NCBI RefSeq assembly: GCF_040049275.1
Contig: NZ_JBDZDT010000005.1
Location: 62,001 to 126,000, forward strand
Direction: 5' to 3'
Length of the DNA: 64,000 nucleotides
Origin: Aquabacter sp040049275
GTDB lineage: Bacteria; Pseudomonadota; Alphaproteobacteria; Rhizobiales; Xanthobacteraceae
Every line of letters begins with the position of its first letter. Position 1 is the stretch's first letter. This document shows, one piece after another, positions 55,876-63,941 of the stretch. Position numbers and translations under genes: made by a program. The notes beneath the pieces are model-generated. The model worked only from the letters and a program-made list of their open reading frames with translations, had not been told where the DNA came from and did not search any database.

Positions 55876-56352
55876 TCAGCGCGCCAGATGCGCGGCGAGC
55901 TTGTCCAGCGTCTGCATGCCGTACTCCACCGCGCCGAAGCCGATGGCCCCATCGCGCTGCATCTTGCTCGGGTGAAGCTGGCGGAGCGTCAGAACCGTCT
56001 TGCCGTTGGACTGCTCGTCGAAGGTGATGATGCAGCGGAAGCGGGTGGGATCATCATCCTTGTCGTGGCCGTGGTCGAATTCGATCAGCCGCCCAGGCTC
56101 CACCCGCAGGAAGACCATGCGGTTGTCGTAGCGCGTTCCGTCCGGGCCGGTGAAGATGAACCGCCATGTCCCGCCTTCCCGGATGTCGATCTCCAGGGTT
56201 TCCACGGTGAATCCGGCCGGGCCGAACCAGCGCGGCAGCTGGTCCGGGTCGGTCCAGGCCTTGAATACCAGCTCGCGCGGCGCGTTCAGCACGCGGGTCA
56301 GCACGATCTCGCGGTCGAGGGCCCATTGCTCAAGGGGTGCGGTCGTCGTCAC
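55876..56352 (-). CDS. SRPBCC (AHSA1-like) domain protein
   Basis: A 158-residue helix-grip fold protein of the AHSA1/START-like group: LTRVLNAPRELVFKAWTDPDQLPRWFGPAGF is the opening (given in part as motif), followed by GGTWRFIFTGPDGTRYDN and a long C-terminal helix (GFGAVEYGMQTLDKLAAHL). It starts at GTG 56352, inside the end of the upstream ArsR gene (23-base overlap), so it is translationally coupled. ArsR-SRPBCC pairs are common; the ligand is unknown. Confidence 0.88.
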   Translation of the reverse strand: MTTTAPLEQWALDREIVLTRVLNAPRELVFKAWTDPDQLPRWFGPAGFTVETLEIDIREGGTWRFIFTGPDGTRYDNRMVFLRVEPGRLIEFDHGHDKDDDPTRFRCIITFDEQSNGKTVLTLRQLHPSKMQRDGAIGFGAVEYGMQTLDKLAAHLAR

Positions 56353-56689
56353 TGTCGGCTCCTTTGGTGGCTTGCTGGGACTGAAGAAAGCTTTCCAGGC
56401 GGTCGAGGCGGGCATCCCATGCCTCGCGCGTGTGCTCGACCCAGTGAGAGACCGGCGCGAGGCCCTCGACGCGCAGCCTGCAGGGACGCCGCTGCGCGTC
56501 CCGGCCGCGGATGAGCAGCCCCGCCTCCTCCAGCACCTTCAGATGGCGGGAAATGGCGGGAAGGCTGATGGAGAACGGCTCGGCCAGTTCCAGCACCGTC
56601 GCCTCGCCCTTCGCCAGTCGCGCAAGGATCGCCCGTCTGGTGGGATCGGCGAGGGCTGCGAAGGTCATGTCGAGAGAGGCGGACGGCAC
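56330..56689 (-). CDS. ArsR family transcriptional regulator
   Basis: A 119-residue winged-helix repressor: MTFAALADPTRRAILARLAK, then ATVLELAEPFSISLPAISRH and LKVLEEAGLLIRGRDAQRRP. The usual metal Cys residues of ArsR/SmtB are absent, so it senses something else. The GTG at 56689 is chosen because GGAG lies 6 bases upstream; an in-frame TTG (56695) and ATG (56668) are alternatives. It overlaps the SRPBCC gene downstream and has a perfect palindrome over its own leader. Confidence 0.88.
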   Translation of the reverse strand: MPSASLDMTFAALADPTRRAILARLAKGEATVLELAEPFSISLPAISRHLKVLEEAGLLIRGRDAQRRPCRLRVEGLAPVSHWVEHTREAWDARLDRLESFLQSQQATKGADSDDDRTP

Positions 56690-56695
56690 TGGCAA

Positions 56696-56727
56696 CTCCG
56701 TATTTAACTATTATGTTAAATACGGAG
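56696..56727. promoter_or_regulatory. Probable ArsR operator: 13-bp perfect inverted repeat
   Basis: CTCCGTATTTAAC (56696-56708) is perfectly inverted as GTTAAATACGGAG (56715-56727) with a 6-base AT spacer. It lies immediately upstream of the ArsR start and its proximal arm supplies the GGAG ribosome binding site. The core ATTTAAC..GTTAAAT is typical of sites bound by this type of ArsR regulator. Confidence 0.85.
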
Positions 56728-56842
56728 CCGCGACCCAGATGTCGAGACCTTTCTGCGCAATGGAGGGGTGGCGGTTGGCGGGGAAGAGGCCGGCGCTCAG
56801 TGCTTCAGCGTGGTGATCAAAGCGGCCGGGAGCCGATCAGGC

Positions 56843-57019
56843 TAGGCTGTATCGACATTCAGAACAGCGAATGATCCTCGCTCTTACGGCCGTCATGCCC
56901 GGGCTTGTCCCGGGCATCCACATCTATCCTTCAAGCATTCGCCTAGCGGAGCCACGTGGATGGCCGGGACAAGCCCGGCCATGACGGTGGTTCTTTGGAG
57001 GGAACGTCGATACAGCCTA
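56843..57019. repeat. 14-bp inverted repeat enclosing a family A element
   Basis: TAGGCTGTATCGAC (56843-56856) is perfectly inverted as GTCGATACAGCCTA (57006-57019). Pairing continues inward for four more bases with one mismatch. The enclosed DNA is the family A repeat at 56891-56987 plus flanks, giving a 177-base symmetrical unit with no coding sequence. Confidence 0.85.
56891..56987. repeat. Palindromic intergenic repeat, family A
   Basis: The best-preserved full copy: the left arm is CGTCATGCCCGGGCTTGTCC and the right arm GGATGGCCGGGACAAGCCCG followed by GCCATGACGG. It sits in the gap between the ArsR promoter and the convergently placed end of the multicopper oxidase gene. Confidence 0.92.
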
Positions 57020-57043
57020 ACGTCGTGCCGCGCCGAAACGTCT

Positions 57044-58660
57044 CTAGGCGACGGTGAACTGCGTCATCATTCCGGAATCCTCGTGCTCGAGGATATGGCA
57101 GTGGGCCATATAGGGGGCGTCCGTGCCGGCCGTGTGCGGGAAGCTCACCAGGATCTCGCTGACGCCGGCGGCCTGGATCGGCGCGATGTCCTTCCAGCCG
57201 GCGCGGTATGCTTCCGGCGACTTTCCGTTCTCCGAAACGATGCGGAACTGGCAGCCGTGGATGTGGACCGGATGCAGCATCTGGTCGTCGCCCTCGGAAA
57301 TCCGCCAGCGCAACACGGTGCCGCGCGGCGCCGTGAAGCCCGGCTCGTGGAGCGAATAGGGCTTTCCGTTGACGCCGTTGACGGAGAGCTGGGCCGCTTT
57401 GGACAGCTCCGGTTCGTCCTCGATCAGCTTCGTGACGCGGGCGACGACCTCCGGGGCGATCCCGCTGCTCGGGGGCATCGCCATTCCGGCATGGGCCATC
57501 CCCGCGTGAGCCGTCCCGCCATGGGACATGTCCATCATCAGTCCCGCTTTCATCAACGGCATCATGCCGTCCTTGTCGCGGAACATGTTCATTACCAGCT
57601 GCTGGCTGATGGGCGGCAGCTCCGCCGGCAGGGCTGGCAGCCTCGCCAAGGCGCTGGGAAGGGTGGCCACCCCGTCGGCGCCATCGGGCCGGATCGTCAC
57701 CAGGGGCACCGGGGCGCCGAACGGCGGCAGGCGCATGATGGGATCGCCCACCGGCAGGGTGAGGAGGTCGAACGGCGTGCCGGAGCGGCAATCCACCATG
57801 ATCTCGAAGCGCTCGCCCGCATGCATGGTGATCTGCTTCATCTCGACCGGGCTTTCCAGCAGCCCGCCGTCGGAGCCGATGACGAACAGCGAGCGATCGT
57901 CCGAGGCCTTCAGCAGGTAGCTGCGGGCGTTGGAGCCATCGAGGATGCGCAGCCGCACCCAGCCCTTCGCCGTGCGCGCCTCCGGGTATTGCGCGCCGTT
58001 CACCATCGGCATGGTGCCGACATAGCCGCTCGTCGCCGCGATGATGTTCATCCGGTCGAAGAACGCCCCGCCTTGGGTGAAGCGGCGGTCCTGGATGATC
58101 AGCGGGATATCGTCGATGCCCCAGCGGGAGGGCAGGCCCAGCCGGTCCGCCTCCTCGTCATCGACGATCAGCAGGCCGGCGAGGCCCTTGATCACCTGGG
58201 GCGCGGTGGTGGGATAGAAATGCGGGTGGAACCACAGCGTGGCGGCGGGCTGGTCGATGGGCAAGGTCGGCCGCCATTGCGCGCCGGGCGCGATGGGATA
58301 GTGCGGACCGCCATCGACGTCGCCGGGAATGATCAGGCCGTGCCAGTGGACGGTGGTGGGCTCCGGAAGCTGGTTGGTGAAGTCGATGGCCACGCTCTGC
58401 CCGCGCCGCACACGCAGAGCCGGCCCGAGGAAGGGGCCATCATAGCCGTAGGTCGGTGTGGAGCGGTCCGGCAGGAAGCGCATCTCCCCGGCGCGGGCGC
58501 CGAAGGCGATGACACCCTGCGTATTCGCCTTCAATTCTCGAGGGATCGGCAAGGCAGGACGGACGGCATCGCGGGCGAATGCGGGAGGAAGACGCAATGC
58601 GGCCAGCGTCCCGATGGCCGCGCCTCCGATAAGCGCGCTGCGGCGAGAAAGGTCGGTCAT
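57044..58660 (-). CDS. Tat-exported multicopper oxidase, CueO-like
   Basis: A 538-residue periplasmic multicopper oxidase. The N-terminus has a twin-arginine signal (LSRRSALIGGAA, residues 4-15). The copper sites are complete: TTVHWHGLIIPG (about 100-111), LWFHPHFYP (about 141-149), HPVHIHGCQF (about 462-471) and AHCHILEHEDSGMM (about 517-530), giving the type 2/3 trinuclear cluster and type 1 centre. A Met-rich segment (11 Met within about 358-395, e.g. MMPLMKAGLMMDMSHGG) matches the cuprous-oxidase regulatory region of CueO. The likely role is Cu(I) oxidation and copper tolerance. No cueR or copA gene is nearby. Confidence 0.93.
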   Translation of the reverse strand: MTDLSRRSALIGGAAIGTLAALRLPPAFARDAVRPALPIPRELKANTQGVIAFGARAGEMRFLPDRSTPTYGYDGPFLGPALRVRRGQSVAIDFTNQLPEPTTVHWHGLIIPGDVDGGPHYPIAPGAQWRPTLPIDQPAATLWFHPHFYPTTAPQVIKGLAGLLIVDDEEADRLGLPSRWGIDDIPLIIQDRRFTQGGAFFDRMNIIAATSGYVGTMPMVNGAQYPEARTAKGWVRLRILDGSNARSYLLKASDDRSLFVIGSDGGLLESPVEMKQITMHAGERFEIMVDCRSGTPFDLLTLPVGDPIMRLPPFGAPVPLVTIRPDGADGVATLPSALARLPALPAELPPISQQLVMNMFRDKDGMMPLMKAGLMMDMSHGGTAHAGMAHAGMAMPPSSGIAPEVVARVTKLIEDEPELSKAAQLSVNGVNGKPYSLHEPGFTAPRGTVLRWRISEGDDQMLHPVHIHGCQFRIVSENGKSPEAYRAGWKDIAPIQAAGVSEILVSFPHTAGTDAPYMAHCHILEHEDSGMMTQFTVA

Positions 58661-58842
58661 GGCTGTCTCCGAACGGCGACGCGGGACGGGGGCAAGCTTT
58701 GCAGTGACGACCGCGCGAGGATGCTCCCGTTTCAAAGAAGATGCCACCCCCGGCCCCATGAGCTTTGAGCTGGCTCAACCGCTCCGTCTCGACGCGGGCC
58801 GCCCGAGCCCCTATGTGAAGCACCTCGTTCCGAAGGTCTTCC

Positions 58843-59619
58843 ATGCTCGTCGACAGCCATTGCCATCTCGATTTCCCAGACTTCTCCTCCGAGCTCGATG
58901 CGGTCGTGGACCGCGCCCGGCAGGCGGGGGTGTCGCACCTCGTCACCATCTCCACCCGCGTGCGGCGGTTCGACGAGATCAAGGCCATCGCCGAGCGCTT
59001 CGACAACGTTTTCTGCTCGGTGGGCACCCACCCCCACCAGGCGGCCGAGGAGCCGGACGTGACGGCCGCCGACCTTGTCGCGCTGTCCGCCCACCCCAAG
59101 GTGGTCGCCATCGGCGAGGTGGGCCTCGATTATCATTACGACAACAGCCCCCGCGACGCGCAGGAGCACGGCTTCCGCACCCACATCGCCGCCTCCCGGC
59201 AAACCGGCCTGCCGCTGATCATCCATGCCCGCGAGGCGGACGACGACGTAGCCGCCATCCTGGAGGAGGAGTGCGCCAAGGGGGCCTTCCCCTTCGTGCT
59301 CCATTGCTTCACCGGCGGGGCGGACCTTGCCAACCGGGCGGTGGCACTGGGGGGCTATGTGTCCTTCTCGGGCGTCATCACCTTCAAGAACAGCGCGTCC
59401 TTGAGGGAAATCGCGGCCAGCCTGCCGAAGGACCGCATCCTGGTGGAGACCGACGCGCCCTTCCTCGCGCCCGTGCCCCATCGCGGCAAGCGCAATGAGC
59501 CGTCCTTCGTGCGCGAAACGGCGAAGGTGCTGGCGGGGGCGCGGGGCGTCAGCCTTGATGACATCGCCGCCCAGACCAGCGACAACTTCTTCACCCTGTT
59601 CTCGAAAGCCCGCCGCTGA
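58843..59619 (+). CDS. tatD: TatD family deoxyribonuclease/hydrolase
   Basis: A 258-residue metal-dependent TIM-barrel nuclease. The metal ligands are in DSHCHLDFPDF (His6, His8), CSVGTHPHQAAE, IGEVGLDYHYDNSP (Glu), PLIIHAREADDD, PFVLHCFTGG and ILVETDAPFLAP (Asp), all as in TatD. The residues after the last motif (HRGKRNEPSFV) are family-typical. It is followed after 17 bases by the CoA-binding protein gene. In other genomes it commonly follows metG, which is not in the window. Confidence 0.93.
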   Translation: MLVDSHCHLDFPDFSSELDAVVDRARQAGVSHLVTISTRVRRFDEIKAIAERFDNVFCSVGTHPHQAAEEPDVTAADLVALSAHPKVVAIGEVGLDYHYDNSPRDAQEHGFRTHIAASRQTGLPLIIHAREADDDVAAILEEECAKGAFPFVLHCFTGGADLANRAVALGGYVSFSGVITFKNSASLREIAASLPKDRILVETDAPFLAPVPHRGKRNEPSFVRETAKVLAGARGVSLDDIAAQTSDNFFTLFSKARR

Positions 59620-59636
59620 CGGCCCGGAGCGCCCGC

Positions 59637-60176
59637 ATGAACCACGACCGCTATGACGACGCCTATATCAGGGGCATCCTCCTCAGCGTGAAGACCATCG
59701 CCGTCGTGGGGGCGAGCGCGAACCAGTCCCGGCCGTCCTTCTTCGTGACCAAATATCTCGCCGAGCGCGGCTTCGACGTCTATCCGGTCAATCCGGGGCA
59801 GGCGGGCAAGACCATTGCCGGCCTCACCGCTTATGCCCGCCTCGCGGACATCCCCGTGCCCATCGACATGGTGGACGTGTTCCGCGCCTCCGAGCACCTG
59901 CCCGGCGTGCTGGACGAGGTGCTCACCCTCGTCCCGCTGCCCAAGGTGCTGTGGATGCAGCAGGGGGTGCGCCATGACGAGACGGCGGCCCGCGCCGAGG
60001 CGGCCGGCATGCAGGTGGTGATGAACCGCTGCCCCAAGATCGAATATGGCCGCCTGTCCGGCGAGATCGGCTGGACCGGCGTCAACAGCCGCACCATTTC
60101 GGCCAAGCGCCCGCAGCGGCTGGGCACGGGCGTCCAGCGCCTGTCGCTCTCCCGCACGCCGCCGGGCGTGAGGTAA
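59637..60176 (+). CDS. CoA-binding domain protein
   Basis: A 179-residue protein of the YccU/CoA-binding family: TIAVVGASANQSRPSFFVTKYL (in part, about 20-40) with GFDVYPVNPGQAGKTIAG is the Rossmann-like CoA-binding opening, and PKVLWMQQGVRHDETAARAE and MNRCPKIEYGRL complete it. Function in vivo is not known. Genes of this type often precede metY-like genes in this order, and here one follows after a repeat. Confidence 0.9.
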   Translation: MNHDRYDDAYIRGILLSVKTIAVVGASANQSRPSFFVTKYLAERGFDVYPVNPGQAGKTIAGLTAYARLADIPVPIDMVDVFRASEHLPGVLDEVLTLVPLPKVLWMQQGVRHDETAARAEAAGMQVVMNRCPKIEYGRLSGEIGWTGVNSRTISAKRPQRLGTGVQRLSLSRTPPGVR

Positions 60177-60189
60177 TTTGTCGGTAAAC

Positions 60190-60307
60190 TCCCTCTCCCG
60201 CTTGCGGGGGAGGGGTGGGGAGGGGGCGCATCAAGCAGTGGAGCCCCGGCTCCGTTCAAGCGGCTGAAATTCCCCCCCCTAGCCCTCCCCCGCAAGCGGG
60301 AGAGGGA
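60190..60307. repeat. Palindromic intergenic repeat, family B (25-bp perfect arms)
   Basis: Bases 60190-60214 (TCCCTCTCCCGCTTGCGGGG then GAGGG) are perfectly inverted at 60283-60307, with 68 bases between. Each arm has an inner CCCGCttGCGGG palindrome. It lies between the CoA-binding gene and the metY-type gene. Confidence 0.93.
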
Positions 60308-60353
60308 ATCCCGCGAAAGCTCAAACAACGACATCGAAGCAGGAGAGAGCGCC

Positions 60354-61637
60354 ATGACCCATCGTGAACCCGGCTTTGCGACCCTTGCCGTCCATGCGGG
60401 CGCGCAGCCCGATCCCACGACGGGCGCGCGGGCGACGCCCATTTACCAGACCACGTCCTTCGTCTTCGACGATGTGGACCATGCGGCGGCCCTGTTCGGG
60501 CTCCAGACCTTCGGCAACATCTATACCCGCATCGGCAACCCCACGAACGCCGTGCTGGAGGAGCGGGTGGCGGCGCTGGAAGGCGGCACGGCGGCCCTCG
60601 CCGTGGCCTCGGGCCATGCGGCGCAGCTCCTCGTGTTCCAGACGCTGATGTCGCCGGGAGATGAGTTCGTCGCCTCCCGCAAGCTCTATGGCGGCTCCAT
60701 CAACCAGTTCTCCCACGCCTTCAAGAGCTTCGGCTGGAACGTGGTGTGGGCGGATCCGGACGATCCGTCCTCCTTCGAGCGGGCGGTGAGCGAGAAGACC
60801 AAGGCCATCTTCACCGAGAGCATCGCCAATCCCGGCGGCGTGATCTGCGACATCGCCGCCCTCTCGGCGGTGGCGAAGCGGGCAGGCGTCCCGCTCATCG
60901 TCGACAACACCCTGGCGACGCCCTATCTCTGGCGCCCCATCGAGCATGGCGCGGACATCGTCATCCATTCCGCCACCAAGTTCCTGGGCGGCCACGGCAA
61001 TTCCATCGGCGGCGTGATCGTGGATGCCGGCACGTTCGACTGGACGGCCTCGGGGCGCTACCCGTTCCTGACCCAGCCGCGGCCGGAATATCAGGGCATC
61101 GTGCTGCACGAGACCTTCGGCAATTTCGCCTTCGCCATCGCCGCCCGCGTGCTCGGCCTGCGCGACCTCGGCCCGGCGCTCTCGCCCTTCAACGCCTTCC
61201 TCATCCTCACCGGCATCGAGACGCTCAGCCTGCGCATGAAGCAGCACAGCGAGAACGCGCTGGCGGTGGCGAAATATCTCGCCAAGCACCCGGCGGTGGA
61301 ATGGGTGAGTTATCCTGGGCTTGAGGGTGACCGCTATTATGGCCTCGCGCGGAAGTACCTGACGAAGGGGCAGGGCGCGGTCTTCACCTTCGGCCTGAAG
61401 GGCGGCTATCAGGCGGGCGTCGATCTCGTCTCCAAGGTGCAGCTCTTCTCGCACCTCGCGAACATCGGCGACACCCGCTCGCTCATCATCCACCCGGCGT
61501 CCACCACCCACCGCCAGCTCTCCGACGAGGCGAAGGTGGCCGCCGGGGCGGGGCCGGAAGTGGTTCGCCTTTCCATTGGCATCGAGGATGCCGGCGACAT
61601 CATCGCGGACCTCGACCAGGCGCTGGGCGAGGGCTGA
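60354..61637 (+). CDS. metY: O-acetylhomoserine aminocarboxypropyltransferase (sulfhydrylase)
   Basis: A 427-residue PLP enzyme of the Cys/Met metabolism family that makes homocysteine from O-acetylhomoserine and sulfide. The PLP lysine is in IVIHSATKFLGGHG (about 208). Other blocks are YTRIGNPTNAVLEERVAALE, FVASRKLYGGSINQF, FTESIANPGGVICDI, PLIVDNTLATPYLWRPIEHG and the C-terminal LIIHPASTTHRQLSDE and RLSIGIEDAGDIIADL. Length over 420 supports MetY rather than MetB/MetC. Confidence 0.94.
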   Translation: MTHREPGFATLAVHAGAQPDPTTGARATPIYQTTSFVFDDVDHAAALFGLQTFGNIYTRIGNPTNAVLEERVAALEGGTAALAVASGHAAQLLVFQTLMSPGDEFVASRKLYGGSINQFSHAFKSFGWNVVWADPDDPSSFERAVSEKTKAIFTESIANPGGVICDIAALSAVAKRAGVPLIVDNTLATPYLWRPIEHGADIVIHSATKFLGGHGNSIGGVIVDAGTFDWTASGRYPFLTQPRPEYQGIVLHETFGNFAFAIAARVLGLRDLGPALSPFNAFLILTGIETLSLRMKQHSENALAVAKYLAKHPAVEWVSYPGLEGDRYYGLARKYLTKGQGAVFTFGLKGGYQAGVDLVSKVQLFSHLANIGDTRSLIIHPASTTHRQLSDEAKVAAGAGPEVVRLSIGIEDAGDIIADLDQALGEG

Positions 61638-61670
61638 GCAGGCGCCAGTCCCCTCGCCGCACCTCTCGAC

Positions 61671-61826
61671 CGTGATGGCCGGGCTTGTCCCGAAGTCGGA
61701 TGTTTCCGACTTCGGTTTTCAAGGTTGGAAGTCGGCAACAGCCGACTTCCATGCCATCCACGTAGCTCCGCCGGGTACGGGCTAAGGGTGAGACGTGGAT
61801 GCCCGGGACAAGCCCGGGCATGACGG
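61671..61826. repeat. Family A palindromic repeat split by a 60-bp double-hairpin insert
   Basis: The ends match family A (CGTGATGGCCGGGCTTGTCC at left; ATGCCCGGGACAAGCCCGGG then CATGACGG at right). The left arm is interrupted at 61693-61752. The insert holds two hairpins: CGAAGTCGGA-TGTT-TCCGACTTCG (61691-61714) and GGAAGTCGGC-AACA-GCCGACTTCC (61727-61750), which share the core GAAGTCGG. Removing it rejoins CCCG to GCCATCCACG, restoring the normal arm. Confidence 0.9.
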
Positions 61827-61833
61827 TTGTGCT

Positions 61834-62739
61834 TTAGCCGAGCTGCGATCCCCTGTCCTTCGGCCCGTACATTTCCCGCGTGAGCGCGAGCCACGCGCGG
61901 GCGGCTTCCGAGAGATAGCCGCCCCGGCGCCAGATGAGCGCCATGTTCCACTCGGTCTCCGGCTCGTCCAGCAGCACCCGCGCCACCGCCGGGTGGCTGC
62001 GCTGGTCCGCTATCATGCGCGGCAGGAAGCCGACCCCGAGCCCCGCCGCCACCAGGGCCACGATGAAGTCCGTCTGCGCGCTGCGCGCCACGATATCAGG
62101 CGTCACCCCGCGCCGGTCGCAGGCATCAAGGATCACCTTGTTGAGGGCGAAACCGCTCTCAAACAGGATGAAGGGCGAAGGAGCAAGCTGCTGAAAATCA
62201 ACGGATCTTGCATTCGCGAAAGCATGGCCCGGCGGCAGGAGCGCCACCAGCGGCTCGGCCCGCACCGGCTCCGCCTCGAACACGTCCGAGACCGGCAGCA
62301 GGGAACCCGCAAAGTCGATCTCGCCGGCGAGAAGGATCTCCTCCAGCCGCTTCGAGCCATGCTCGATGAGGCGCATCTCGATGCCGGGATAGCGGCTGCG
62401 ATAGACGGCGAAGAGCGGGGCGAACAGGGTGTTGGAGCCGAGTGGCGGCAGGCCGAGCCGGAGCGTGCCCCGCCTGAGCCCGCGCAATTCGTCCAGTTCG
62501 GCGATCAGGTCGTCCCGCTCCGCCAGCATGATCAGCGCCCGGCGATAGACGATGTCGCCGGCGGCGGTCAGTTCGCTGCGGTGGCCGATGCGGTCGAGGA
62601 GCGCGACGCCCAGTTCGTCCTCAAGCTGCTTCACCGCCTTGCTGACCGTGGACTGGGTGGCGAACACCACCTTGGCCGCCTGGGAGAAGCCGCCCTGGCG
62701 CACCACTTCCACGAAGGCTCTCAAGGTCCGCAATTCCAT
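61834..62739 (-). CDS. LysR family transcriptional regulator (CidR-like)
   Basis: A 301-residue LysR regulator: HTH in LRTLRAFVEVVRQGGFSQAA and TQSTVSKAVKQLEDELGVAL, effector domain GTLRLGLPPLGSNTLFAPLF onward. It is divergent from the cidA-cidB pair over a 115-base AT-rich region (start-to-start), so those genes are its likely target, as CidR does in other bacteria where acetate or overflow metabolism is the cue. Confidence 0.92.
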   Translation of the reverse strand: MELRTLRAFVEVVRQGGFSQAAKVVFATQSTVSKAVKQLEDELGVALLDRIGHRSELTAAGDIVYRRALIMLAERDDLIAELDELRGLRRGTLRLGLPPLGSNTLFAPLFAVYRSRYPGIEMRLIEHGSKRLEEILLAGEIDFAGSLLPVSDVFEAEPVRAEPLVALLPPGHAFANARSVDFQQLAPSPFILFESGFALNKVILDACDRRGVTPDIVARSAQTDFIVALVAAGLGVGFLPRMIADQRSHPAVARVLLDEPETEWNMALIWRRGGYLSEAARAWLALTREMYGPKDRGSQLG

Positions 62740-62854
62740 ATTATTCCAATTACGACTTGATTGAATTCTGTCAATTCATTTTACGCATATCGCAGTGCAG
62801 CGTATCTTTCCTGAGGTCGACGGGCTGGTGCCCTCGGCCTTCAGGATTCTCGCC

Positions 62855-63256
62855 ATGGCAGCCCTCTCTCTCAGCGTCCGTTCCTTCCTTCATCGCGCGG
62901 CCCTGCTGCAGGTGGTGGTGCTGGCCGGTTTCTGGTTTGTGGGCGATCTGATTGTCCGCGCGCTGGGCCTGCCCGTTCCCGGTGGCGTCGTGGGCATGGT
63001 GCTGCTGCTGGGGCTCATGGCGGCGGGATGGGTGCGTCCCGCGAGCGTGCGGCTCGGCGCCTATTGGCTGCTGGCGGAAATGCTCCTGTTCTTCGTGCCC
63101 GCCGTCATCGGCGTGATCGACCATGCGGAATTCGCCGGCGCCCTGGGCCTCAAGATCGCGGTGGTCATCCTCACCGGTACCATGCTGGTCATGGCTGGAA
63201 CCGCGCTCACCGTGGACCTGCTCTATCGCTGGAAGCAGCGCCATGTTGCCGGATGA
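62855..63256 (+). CDS. CidA/LrgA family membrane protein
   Basis: A 133-residue hydrophobic protein with about four spans, of the CidA/LrgA family (holin-like): LVVVLAGFWFVGDLIVRALGLPVPGGVVGMVLLLGLM (family core in part) and WLLAEMLLFFVPAVIGVIDH. The ATG at 62855 is preferred because AGGA lies 8 bases upstream; the frame is open back to GTG 62795. CidA with CidB is linked to murein hydrolase activity, pyruvate/acetate flux and cell death. Its end overlaps cidB by 14 bases. Confidence 0.88.
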   Translation: MAALSLSVRSFLHRAALLQVVVLAGFWFVGDLIVRALGLPVPGGVVGMVLLLGLMAAGWVRPASVRLGAYWLLAEMLLFFVPAVIGVIDHAEFAGALGLKIAVVILTGTMLVMAGTALTVDLLYRWKQRHVAG

Positions 63257-63941
63257 TGCGCTCTTCGATTTCATCTTCTGGCCGCTGGCCACCATCGCGC
63301 TTTATGCGGCCTCCCGCCTCATCAACAAGCGCTGGCCGCGCTGGTGGACCGGCCCGCTCATCCTGACGCCTCTGGCGGTCATCACCCTCGTCTGCGCGCT
63401 GAAGGCCGATTATCGCGACTATATGAGCGGCACCCACTGGCTGTTGGTCATGCTGGGCCCAGCCACCGTGGCCTTCGCCATTCCCATCTATGAGCAGCGC
63501 GCCGTCATCAAGCGCCATTGGCCGGTGCTGCTGGTGGGCGTCGTCGCGGGCAGCACCATCGCCATGGCCGCCGCCTGGGGCATGGCGCAGGCGCTCGGCG
63601 TGCCGGAGACGGTGGGGCGCAGCCTGATGCCCCGCTCCACCACCACGCCCTTCGCCATGGCGGTCTCGGGCGAGATCGGGGGCCTGCCGGACCTTACCGC
63701 CTTGTTCGTGATGATGACGGGCATCAGTGGCGGGCTCATCGGCGATGCCATGCTGAAGTGGCTGCCGCTGCGCTCCGCCATGGCGCGGGGCGCGCTGTTC
63801 GGCATGGGCGCCCACAGCATCGGCGTCGCCAAGGCCAATCAGCTCGGACGCGAGGAAGGCTCCATCGCCGGGCTGGTGATGATCCTGGCCGGGCTCCTCA
63901 ACCTCCTCGCGGCGCCGGTCATCATGCTGGCGCTGAGCTGA
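63243..63941 (+). CDS. CidB/LrgB family membrane protein
   Basis: A 232-residue membrane protein with about six or seven spans of the LrgB/CidB family: HWLLVMLGPATVAFAIPIYEQ, GRSLMPRSTTTPFAMAVSGE, LTALFVMMTGISGGLIGDAM and GALFGMGAHSIGVAKANQLG are all family hallmarks. It starts at ATG 63243 inside the end of cidA (14-base overlap), so the pair is translationally coupled. The LysR gene upstream likely controls it. Confidence 0.93.
   Translation: MLPDDALFDFIFWPLATIALYAASRLINKRWPRWWTGPLILTPLAVITLVCALKADYRDYMSGTHWLLVMLGPATVAFAIPIYEQRAVIKRHWPVLLVGVVAGSTIAMAAAWGMAQALGVPETVGRSLMPRSTTTPFAMAVSGEIGGLPDLTALFVMMTGISGGLIGDAMLKWLPLRSAMARGALFGMGAHSIGVAKANQLGREEGSIAGLVMILAGLLNLLAAPVIMLALS

Noticed and set aside
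60184..60310. A CRISPR-like or tandem repeat array
   Set aside because: The two similar blocks are inverted, not direct, and there are only two, so they form one palindromic element.
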